Shown here piece after piece: positions 17,560 to 25,140 of a stretch of 64,000 bases of DNA. This DNA comes from Ruminiclostridium herbifermentans (GTDB lineage: Bacteria; Bacillota; Clostridia; Acetivibrionales; DSM-1351), in contig NZ_CP061336.1 in NCBI RefSeq assembly GCF_005473905.2, forward strand, positions 2,286,501 to 2,350,500, read 5' to 3'. The translations under genes and the position numbers were made by a program. Within the stretch, counting starts at the first letter, position 1; every line of letters starts with the position of its first letter. The notes beneath the pieces are model-generated. The model worked only from the letters and a program-made list of their open reading frames with translations, was not told the origin of the DNA and did no database searches.

Positions 17560-18714
17560 TTATAGTGCTTGAGATAAATCATTTATTAAGTCATTAACAT
17601 CTTCAATTCCAATTGAAAGTCTTAAAATATTATCAGTAATACCATTTTTTTCTCGAACGTCTTTTGGAACATCAGCATGTGTCTGCGTCATTGGATAAGT
17701 AATTAAGGTTTCAACACCACCCAAGCTTTCGGCAAACTGAATTAATTTAACTGAGCTCAATATGTGCAAAGCAATTTCTGAATTTTCAACTTCAAAGGTC
17801 AGCATGCTTCCAAAGCCTCGAGATTGATTTTTACTGATTTCATATCCGGGATGGTCAGGAAGCCCAGGATAATACACATTCTTCACCTTAGAATTAGCTT
17901 TTAACCATTGAGCGATAGCAATAGCATTTTGCTGCTGGCGCTCCATTCTAATTGCTAAAGTTTTAATACCTCTTAAAATTAACCAACTATCAAAAGGAGC
18001 TAAACCTGAACCCACGGTTTTAAGTATGAACCTTAATTTTTCTGATAATTCCTCATTATTTACAACTATGAATCCAGCTAACGTATCATTATGTCCGCCA
18101 AGAAACTTTGTGCCGCTGTGAACAACAATATCAGCTCCTAAATCAATTGGATTCTGAAAATATGGAGACAGGAAAGTATTATCTACAATAAATAATATAT
18201 TATACTTTTTAGCTATTGCTGCTACTTTACTAATATCAGTAACATTCATCATTGGATTTGTAGGTGTCTCAACATAAATGGCTTTTGTTGATGGGGTAAT
18301 ATATTTTTCTATATCTTCCTTACTAGTATCTATAAAGTCAAATTTAAGAAGATTTTTATTATTAATATTATTAAATAAACGAATAGAACCACCGTATAAA
18401 TCATTGCCAGATATGATATGGTCACCAGGACTAAATAATTCCATAAGTGCTGTAAGAGCTGCCATACCACTTGAAAAAGCAAGAGCATCATAGCCATTTT
18501 CCAATGAACAGACAACTTTCTCAAGCTGTTCTCTGGTTGGATTTTGCAATCTGCTATAATCATAACCTGTACTATTTCCTACACCAGGATGTGCAAAGGT
18601 AGCAGTTTGGTAAATAGGAAAACTAATAGCACCTGATTTATCACAGGAAGTAGCATCATTATTGCCATAAATACATTTTGTTGAAAAATTATAAGTCATA
18701 ATCAATTCATGCAT
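17560..18714 (-). CDS. Trans-sulfuration PLP enzyme (cystathionine gamma-synthase/gamma-lyase family)
   Basis: 384 aa Cys/Met metabolism PLP-dependent enzyme. Motifs: YDYSRLQNPTREQLE (phosphate-binding Tyr/Arg), the AFSSGMAA loop, VDNTFLSPYFQNP, and PLP lysine in SGTKFLGGHND. The family splits or makes cystathionine, or uses O-acetylhomoserine with sulfide; the exact reaction cannot be set from sequence. No ribosome site precedes ATG 18714 or the alternative ATG 18699. A short ORF with AGGAGG ends 18 bp upstream, so translational coupling is possible. Forms an operon with the PatB-like gene. Confidence 0.85.
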   Translation of the reverse strand: MHELIMTYNFSTKCIYGNNDATSCDKSGAISFPIYQTATFAHPGVGNSTGYDYSRLQNPTREQLEKVVCSLENGYDALAFSSGMAALTALMELFSPGDHIISGNDLYGGSIRLFNNINNKNLLKFDFIDTSKEDIEKYITPSTKAIYVETPTNPMMNVTDISKVAAIAKKYNILFIVDNTFLSPYFQNPIDLGADIVVHSGTKFLGGHNDTLAGFIVVNNEELSEKLRFILKTVGSGLAPFDSWLILRGIKTLAIRMERQQQNAIAIAQWLKANSKVKNVYYPGLPDHPGYEISKNQSRGFGSMLTFEVENSEIALHILSSVKLIQFAESLGGVETLITYPMTQTHADVPKDVREKNGITDNILRLSIGIEDVNDLINDLSQAL

Positions 18715-18731
18715 AGAGTTAATGTAGAAAT

Positions 18732-18806
18732 CTATTTATTACGCTTTCTAACTATTCTTAACTCTACATTGCGCACATTAAATTTGAAAGAATTCTTGCG
18801 CTGCAT
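18732..18806 (-). CDS. Possible 24-residue basic leader peptide
   Basis: Short ORF just upstream of the trans-sulfuration gene: ATG at 18806, TAG at 18732, peptide starting MQRKNSFKFNVRNVEL and carrying nine Lys/Arg. AGGAGG lies directly before it, with a close spacing of only 1-2 nt. The next gene lacks its own ribosome site. No run of Cys or Met codons is present, so it is not a classical attenuation peptide; coupling or nascent-chain control are possible. Confidence 0.4.
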   Translation of the reverse strand: MQRKNSFKFNVRNVELRIVRKRNK

Positions 18807-18860
18807 GCCTCCTATATTATTTCTTTCAAATATGTATATCTTAAGGGAAAATATATACTA

Positions 18861-18887
18861 TACTAATACTGTAGGAATACTATTAAT
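18861..18887 (-). promoter_or_regulatory. Candidate Rrf2/CymR-like operator, site 3
   Basis: Read on the minus strand, ATAGTATTCCTACAGTATTA starts at the -10 box. Its first 12 bases are identical to the nifH-like operator at 5098-5109, at the same distance from the -10. Confidence 0.6.
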
Positions 18888-18913
18888 ATAAATGATGATA
18901 CTATAATAGTCAA
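18885..18913 (-). promoter_or_regulatory. Promoter for the leader ORF and trans-sulfuration operon
   Basis: On the minus strand, TTGACT (18913-18908) is followed after 17 bp by TATATT (18890-18885). Expected transcription start is near 18877. Confidence 0.75.
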
Positions 18914-18922
18914 GAAGAAATT

Positions 18923-18955
18923 AACAATTCATATTGAAATAATATGAAAATAATA
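18923..18955 (-). promoter_or_regulatory. Operator-like motif upstream of the -35 box, site 4
   Basis: ACAATTCATATTGAAATAAT followed by ATGAAAATAAT shares ACAATTCA and the TATGAAAATAA half with sites at 7054 and 55053. It lies just upstream of the -35 box of the minus-strand promoter. Confidence 0.45.
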
Positions 18956-19297
18956 TAAAAAAATGTAACGGGGAAATATTAGGTATTTGCTAAATATTCA
19001 TTTACTTCATCTATTACAGTTTTGAGTTACTAAACGTTATTTATTGACAGCTCGTGATTAAGCAATGCCGCATTATGATATATAGAAATATTTCGCTGTT
19101 TTCCTTTTTCAGTGAATATTAAATATTATGTATAAAAATTTTACAGACGGCTACACTCTTATAAGACTATCAGCATTTAAACTCTTAAAAATTGGAGATA
19201 ATCATAACTAAAGATGAAAATATATGATGTAAATTTTATTTTTTAGGGCTGAACAGTATCAATTAGTTAAATTATTAGCATCAGTATATAAACTAGG
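18956..19297. other. Intergenic region between divergent promoters
   Basis: AT-rich with no ORF of note and no clear hairpin. It separates the minus-strand trans-sulfuration promoter from the plus-strand Rrf2 promoter. Confidence 0.5.
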
Positions 19298-19326
19298 TTG
19301 ACGAACCTTAATAATAATTGTATTAT
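19298..19326 (+). promoter_or_regulatory. Promoter of the Rrf2 regulator gene
   Basis: TTGACG (19298) and TATTAT (19321) are separated by 17 bp. The 5' leader is about 160 nt long. Confidence 0.65.
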
Positions 19327-19332
19327 ATATTT

Positions 19333-19360
19333 AATTCCTATTATACTAGTATGAAAACAT
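19333..19360 (+). promoter_or_regulatory. Candidate autoregulatory operator, site 5
   Basis: AATTCCTATTATACTAGTAT followed by GAAAACAT lies just after the -10 box. ATTCCTAT and the TAGTATGAAAA half are shared with the nifH-like, nifD-like and paaK-like sites, which suggests that the regulator controls itself. Confidence 0.5.
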
Positions 19361-19495
19361 GAAATTATAAAATATGGTTAATATTAACAACATAAACAAG
19401 AAATATATTATGAATTACTGTGTCATCTGTTACTTAACTATTGTTTATTAAGTAAGATTCTTTACACATACATTTAAATAAAGGGAGAGTTTGAT

Positions 19496-19930
19496 ATGAA
19501 AATATCTACAAAAGGAAGATATGCCTTAAGACTAATGTTGGATATGGCATTGCATAATAATGGAGATTTAGTGAGAATTAAGGATGTGGCAGCAAGGCAG
19601 GATATTTCTGACAAATATTTAGAGCAAATTATTTCTGCTTTAAATAAAGCCGGATATGTAAAAAGTGTGAGAGGTCCGCAAGGAGGATATCGCTTAACTA
19701 AGGATCCTGAAGAATATACTGTTGGCATGATACTTCGTATAACTGAAGGAAGTCTGGCACCAGTAGCTTGTCTGGAAGGTGACGTAAACGAGTGTACAAG
19801 AAATGCTGGTTGTGCTACTCTTTTGCTTTGGAAAAAGCTTGATGAAGCTATTAAGGGCGTTGTTGATACAGTTACAATTGCAGATTTAGTAAGATGGCAG
19901 GAGAGTACAACTGATAATTATAACATATAA
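19496..19930 (+). CDS. Rrf2-family transcriptional regulator (IscR/CymR-like)
   Basis: 144 aa winged-helix repressor. The start MKISTKGRYALRLMLDMA, recognition region KYLEQIISALNKAGYVKS and wing RGPQGGYRL are canonical. Three Cys lie in CLEGDVNECTRNAGC (about residues 92-106), in the place of the Fe-S ligands of IscR; CymR-type sulfur regulators instead sense O-acetylserine through CysK. Location beside trans-sulfuration genes and the shared operator motif argue for control of sulfur assimilation in this window. AAAGGGAGAG precedes the ATG. Confidence 0.88.
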   Translation: MKISTKGRYALRLMLDMALHNNGDLVRIKDVAARQDISDKYLEQIISALNKAGYVKSVRGPQGGYRLTKDPEEYTVGMILRITEGSLAPVACLEGDVNECTRNAGCATLLLWKKLDEAIKGVVDTVTIADLVRWQESTTDNYNI

Positions 19931-20447
19931 GTCACAAAGAAAAGCATTGATTCAAATTATACTTATTGGACTTAGGTGTATGTTTCATACCTGATTACTA
20001 AAATCAATAAAAACTGCTCATAGTCTTTGACATTAATAGCAATTAAATTAAAATTAAATCTTTATATTCAAAATTGGTATTGGCAAAACGGAGGTTAGCA
20101 AGCTAATCTCCATATCTATTTGCAAAAATTAATAAACACTAACATTAATTATTATTTCATACAGTACATCTTATCATAAGTAATAAAAAATCATTATATA
20201 AGCATAAACTATATTTGATTTTAGCTTGCATACAATATAATCTATATACAATTATACAATTTCAAATCTGACTCTCCGCTTTTATTAAATAATACTATAA
20301 AATATTTAATTTTAAATGATCTGAATAAATATAATTTTTAATTATTATTTATTATAAAAAATATTACATTTTATGTATAATTTGTCGCTAATTTTCATTT
20401 GATATGGTATAATTAGTAATATGAAAACATATTTAGGGAGTATACCA
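19931..20447. other. Intergenic region with one hairpin
   Basis: GGAGGTTAGC (20090-20099) pairs with GCTAATCTCC (20102-20111) apart from one G-T pair; there is no U-run, so it is a weak terminator candidate for the Rrf2 gene. The remainder is AT-rich. A TATAAT with TTTTCAT / ATGAAAA inverted halves lies at 20392-20427 directly ahead of the GGDEF gene. Confidence 0.5.
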
Positions 20448-21566
20448 ATGAATGCCAATCCGACTTTTTATGATAAGTGGAGAAAAATGCTAATTAAGCA
20501 CTGTTTAATTATAGCATGTATTGTGTTTATATCAGAAATTATAATATCTGTATTTTATTATATAGCTGGTTTGTTTGTATTACCACTGCCTTTAGTTATT
20601 TCTTGTTATATAATTCTTCCCAGTATTATCAATTTCACTGCTGTAGCAGCAGGACGACACATTATTTTATCTGCAAAATACAATGAAAATATAAAAAATT
20701 ATGCTGCAATTTTAGTTTTATGTATTCTATGTGCGTGTGTGCAATGTGTACATTACAGATTTCCAGCTGTAATGTGCGTTTTTTGTGTACCAATTTTTTT
20801 ATCTATACTATTCCAAAGTAAGGCATTGGTTAGACTAGTACATATACTTAGCAGTTTTTTTATTATATTATCGGGAGTAATTGCAAACTTTGGAACAAGG
20901 AAAGATGATCCATATTTAATTTTTGACTGTGTGGTTGCTGCAATTGTGGTGGCTTGTTCCTATATTGTAAGTAAAATATTAATACAATATGAAAAGCATA
21001 GAACTGAGTATGTTAAGTTTTGTTATACAAAGCAAATGGAACTAAGCGAGCAATTAAAGTATGATTTGCTTACGGGTTTATATAATTATAATGCATTCTT
21101 TGAAATATTAAAATTAAAACGTAGTAGTACTTGCAGCCGTTTGCAGCTAGTGGTAATAGATTTGGATGATTTTAAATATATAAACGATACATATGGGCAT
21201 ATACAAGGAAATGAAGTACTGATTTATATTTCATACTTATTAAAAAAATATACTTCAAATATAGGGTATCCTGCAAGATACGGCGGAGAAGAGTTCGTTG
21301 TATTATTTCAAGATATATCAATTGATGAAGCATTTAATATAATGGAAAAAGTTAGAAAAGAATTTTCAGAACATTATTTTGAGTTTTCACAAGGTTGCAA
21401 GTTTACTTTTAGCTGCGGATTAGCTGAGAATAATGGAGAATTAACCTCACCTCAGGAACTATTTGATAATGCAGATAGAGCTATGTATTTAGCAAAGAGG
21501 TCTGGAAAGAACAAAACAGTTATTGCTCCGAAGAAATATAGTATGTCAGTAAATAAAGCTCTATAA
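20448..21566 (+). CDS. Membrane-bound diguanylate cyclase (GGDEF)
   Basis: 372 aa. About six hydrophobic segments fill residues 15-185, followed by a GGDEF domain with YDLLTGLYNYNAF, VVIDLDDFKYINDTYGH and the active-site loop ARYGGEEF (the allowed GGEEF form). It should make cyclic di-GMP from two GTP. No clear RxxD inhibitory site is visible before the loop. ATG 20448 is preceded by TTAGGGAG; the upstream in-frame ATG at 20421 would place that ribosome site inside the gene. Monocistronic. Confidence 0.9.
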   Translation: MNANPTFYDKWRKMLIKHCLIIACIVFISEIIISVFYYIAGLFVLPLPLVISCYIILPSIINFTAVAAGRHIILSAKYNENIKNYAAILVLCILCACVQCVHYRFPAVMCVFCVPIFLSILFQSKALVRLVHILSSFFIILSGVIANFGTRKDDPYLIFDCVVAAIVVACSYIVSKILIQYEKHRTEYVKFCYTKQMELSEQLKYDLLTGLYNYNAFFEILKLKRSSTCSRLQLVVIDLDDFKYINDTYGHIQGNEVLIYISYLLKKYTSNIGYPARYGGEEFVVLFQDISIDEAFNIMEKVRKEFSEHYFEFSQGCKFTFSCGLAENNGELTSPQELFDNADRAMYLAKRSGKNKTVIAPKKYSMSVNKAL

Positions 21567-21722
21567 CATATTAACTCAACTTTTTTGCTGGAACTGTATA
21601 TAAAATACCTTTCAGTATACAAGTCAATTATGGTTTAAAACCACCCAGTAAAGTATATTCTTTTACTTTCTGTTGTTTTCCATAGTGCTAAAAAATGATA
21701 TAATGATAACTGTAAATTTAAC

Positions 21723-21757
21723 ACCATATGATTAGCAAATAATCTTATGGTATTTTT
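21723..21757 (+). terminator. Intrinsic terminator after the GGDEF gene
   Basis: ACCATATGATT (21723-21733) pairs with AATCTTATGGT (21741-21751) with one mismatch, followed by ATTTTTATG. Confidence 0.7.
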
Positions 21758-21811
21758 ATGCTGTATTTGAGCATTAAATAAGTTAAGACATATAATTATG
21801 AGGAGATAATT

Positions 21812-23749
21812 TTGGGTAAGAAATTATTTATAACTGAAAAACCATCCGTTGCAGCAAGTTTTGCGAATATCTTAGGACTTGATATCTCTAAAGGAGACAG
21901 AGCCAGAGGCTTTGCGGAAAATAAAGAAGTGATAGTTTCATGGTGTTTTGGACACCTTGTCACTATGGCTTATCCTGATGCGTATAATTCAAAATATAAG
22001 GAATGGAAAATAGAAGATTTACCAATAATACCTAATGAATATAAATATGTTGTTATAGACCAAAAAGGAGTAGGGAAACAATTTGAGGTAATTCAGACTT
22101 TAATGTGCAGAGAGGATGTTGATTTGATTTATTGCTGTACCGATAGTGGGCGTGAAGGAGAATATATCTTCAGACTTGTATATTCACAAAGTGGAAGCGA
22201 TAAGCCTGCTAAGAGGGTATGGATTTCTTCACAAACAGAGGAAGCTGTAAAAAAAGGTATTGATGAGGCTAAAAGTATAAGAGAATATGATTTGCTTGCC
22301 AAGGCTGCTTATAGCAGGGCAAAAGAAGATTGGCTTTTTGGTATGAACCTAAGCAGGATGTATACATGTCAATACGGCAGGACATTATCTAATTACCTAA
22401 AAGAAAGCAAGTCTTCGGTTATACCTATTGGAAGGGTTATGACTTGCGTACTTGGTCTTGTAGTTGACAGAGAGCTTGAAATAAGAAATTTTGTTCCCCA
22501 AAAGCACTATGGTGTTAAGGCCAGCTTTAAATCACAGGATAATGGTATTGAATATTTCGGTAAATGGCAACCTAAGAAAAGCAAAGGCAAAAAATCTGAG
22601 GAAATAGATGAACAGGATAAATACATAAGTAAGGAAGAAGCAGAAGAATTAATTGAAAAGCTTAAGAATAAGGAAGCAGTCATTAAAAAGGTTGATGTAA
22701 AGGTGAAGAGCGAACAACCACCTTTGCTATTTAATCTTGCTGAATTACAGTCTGAAGCAAACAAAAAGTTCAAGCTTCCTGTTGACAAAACATTAGAAAT
22801 AGCTCAGAGCTTATACGAAAAAAAGCTTATTTCTTACCCTAGAACTGACAGTAGAGTTCTTTCAACTGATGTAGTTGCAGAAATACCTAAAATTTTAAAC
22901 GGGCTTTTCAAAAATGAGTCCTTTAAGGATTATGTACTTAGAATAAAGGAACAAGGAGAGCTTAAGGTAAATAAGACCACAAAAAGATATGTTGATGATA
23001 GTAAGGTTACTGATCACTATGCTATTATACCAACCTATGTTACTGCTAATCTGTCAAGCCTTGATGCAGATTCAGCAAAAATATATAACCTTGTCGTAAA
23101 GAGATTTCTTGCAGCTTTTTATCCTGTGGCTCAATATAATACGGTAAAGGTTGAAACCAATATAGAGGGTGAAATATTTGTTTCTAATGCAAAGACTTTG
23201 CTTAGTTTAGGCTGGAAGGAAGTTTATGAGGTTTCTGCAAAGAAAGATGAGGAAGAAATAACAGATTCTCCTATTCATAAGCTTGTTAAAAATGAAAAAA
23301 GCGAAGTGCTTGGTTTTGACTTAGAAGAAAAAGAAACAAAACCTCCTTCAAGATATACAGATGGCTCATTGATTATTACTATGGAGAAGGCTGGAAAATT
23401 TATTGAAAATGAAGAGTTACGCGAACAAATAAAAACCACTGGTATTGGTACTTCTGCCACTCGTTCAGGTATTATCAAAAAACTGAAGGAAATTGGACAT
23501 ATAAGCATACACAGCAAGACACAAGTTGTTACGCCAACCTTGAAGGGTGAAGCCATAGTTAAACTTGTAAGAAAAACAGCAAGGGAACTTTTAAACCCAT
23601 CATTGACAGCAAGCTGGGAAAAAGGACTTGCAATGATAGAAAATGGGGAAACTACAGAGGAAATTTTTATGGAAAAACTGCATTCCTATATAATTAAGTC
23701 TATTGAAAAGGTCAAGAACACAAGAGACAATAGAAATATTCTAAATTAA
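21812..23749 (+). CDS. topB: DNA topoisomerase III
   Basis: 645 aa type IA topoisomerase that unlinks DNA by single-strand passage. Toprim domain at the N-terminus (LFITEKPSVAASFA, then CTDSGREGEYIF), central region with the catalytic Tyr342 in SYPRTDSR, and GTSATRSGIIKKL near residue 550. It ends shortly after the core with no zinc-ribbon tail, as usual for clostridial TopB. The start is TTG with GAGGAG upstream. Likely chromosomal; TopB copies are also common on mobile elements, and a decayed IS follows. Confidence 0.95.
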   Translation: MGKKLFITEKPSVAASFANILGLDISKGDRARGFAENKEVIVSWCFGHLVTMAYPDAYNSKYKEWKIEDLPIIPNEYKYVVIDQKGVGKQFEVIQTLMCREDVDLIYCCTDSGREGEYIFRLVYSQSGSDKPAKRVWISSQTEEAVKKGIDEAKSIREYDLLAKAAYSRAKEDWLFGMNLSRMYTCQYGRTLSNYLKESKSSVIPIGRVMTCVLGLVVDRELEIRNFVPQKHYGVKASFKSQDNGIEYFGKWQPKKSKGKKSEEIDEQDKYISKEEAEELIEKLKNKEAVIKKVDVKVKSEQPPLLFNLAELQSEANKKFKLPVDKTLEIAQSLYEKKLISYPRTDSRVLSTDVVAEIPKILNGLFKNESFKDYVLRIKEQGELKVNKTTKRYVDDSKVTDHYAIIPTYVTANLSSLDADSAKIYNLVVKRFLAAFYPVAQYNTVKVETNIEGEIFVSNAKTLLSLGWKEVYEVSAKKDEEEITDSPIHKLVKNEKSEVLGFDLEEKETKPPSRYTDGSLIITMEKAGKFIENEELREQIKTTGIGTSATRSGIIKKLKEIGHISIHSKTQVVTPTLKGEAIVKLVRKTARELLNPSLTASWEKGLAMIENGETTEEIFMEKLHSYIIKSIEKVKNTRDNRNILN

Positions 23750-23944
23750 TGGGTTATTCACTTTTACGAGAGTACCAATAAGACAGTATATACGTGCATG
23801 ATTCATAAGTTGGTTTGTACAACATGAAAGTTAACTTGTAGTTCTAAATTAGTCAAGACAACCCGTAAAACGTGCAATGTCGTCAACTTAAGAAAAATTA
23901 AATAAATATCAAAAAACACTTGACAAGGTGACACTAAAATGCTG

Positions 23945-23977
23945 CCTCGCAATTGATATGACTATTTGATTGCGAGG
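23945..23977. repeat. Hairpin at the left edge of the IS4-type relic
   Basis: CCTCGCAAT (23945-23953) pairs perfectly with ATTGCGAGG (23969-23977), just before the transposase ATG. It may protect the element from read-through or mark its left end. Confidence 0.55.
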
Positions 23978-23985
23978 TACATATA

Positions 23986-24560
23986 ATGAAAGCTAGAGTA
24001 TTACTTAAATCTATTATAGAAGAATCGAAGGCATTAATTAAATCCAAAGATTTTATAAATGCTCATCGTATTGGAAATTCTTTTACCCGATCTAGAAAAC
24101 TTTCTTTTACTAATTTGTTTTATTTTATAATGCATTCTACAAAGAAATCTTTATCGATTAATTATTCTCAGTTTAAGATGGACTTTCCTGAATTAATGCT
24201 TCCTATAGTGTCTAAACAAGCTATTTCCAAGGCTAGACAGGGTATATCACATGAAGCATTTCATGAAATTTTTGATTGAGCGGTAATGAAATACTATGAA
24301 TTAAACTCTGAGTTAAAGAAGTGGAATGATTTTAATATTTATTCTATTGATGGGAGCACAATTCAGGTACCAAACTCAGATGAGAATCTTGAAATCTTCG
24401 GTACAAATCCTAATCAGTACAAAAAAGATGGTGCTCTTGCATCTGTACCTGTATTATATGATGTTATGAATGATATCAGAATACCACTTGTTATATATCA
24501 TATTCAAAATTCTTGTATTCATTTAATGAGCTTTTCCATTAATTCGCAAATTTAATTAAA
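23986..24560 (+). pseudogene. IS4-family transposase relic
   Basis: The first 97 codons (ending AFHEIFD) run to a TGA at 24277-24279, then the same frame continues from ATG 24286 with YSIDGSTIQVPNSDENLEIF, typical of the first catalytic Asp region of IS4/IS231-like transposases. Homology is lost after DVMNDIRIPLV (about 24495), where the frame drifts into a stop at 24555. The DDE core beyond the first Asp is missing, so the element cannot move itself. Confidence 0.8.
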
Positions 24561-25140
24561 TGGTGTTTATAAGCCAAAACTCTGCTTATGAAGAGATTAG
24601 GCTATTTAAAAAGTTCTACTATTTTCACAAATAATACAGTGACCAATATAAATAAATCAAATCAAAAAGTCAAATCTAATATTCAAAATTTTACATAAGC
24701 AGAATATTGACTACAGAAAAAAAACTATAATACAATTATATTTAAAATTGTTAATATTTATGTTATACTTATAAAAGTTTTGTCATAAGTGCTATAATAT
24801 TACAATGTATAAATGGTCTATGAATTCACTTAGAGTCTCATATGCTAGAAACTGTTTGTCTATAAGCTGTTTGTGTAGTATATATTATTATCTGTAGATC
24901 TTTAAGGAATTTATTGCACTCTAGATTATCAAAAGAAATAGTAAAACAATGTATTTTTGATGCGAGATCTGGATTTTGTAGTTTTTAATGATCAGTATTA
25001 TTGTACCTTGAAAATAGAATAGTTGTGCAGATAAATTAAATCAATTTGAATCTTCAATTGTTACACCTAAAATATCTAATGTAAAATATTAATAAGCATT
25101 TCACTACATACAAAAATATAATTTCAAAGGAGTAAATTAA
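24561..25140. other. Intergenic region, nothing distinct seen
   Basis: 580 bp of AT-rich sequence between the IS relic and the dockerin gene. A possible promoter-like TTGTCA / TATAAT pair lies near 24779-24800. The last bases hold the AAAGGAG ribosome site of the next gene. Confidence 0.45.

Noticed and set aside
18709-18891. Plus-strand 60-codon ORF
   Set aside because: It overlaps the minus-strand promoter, operator and leader ORF, has no ribosome site and no family likeness.
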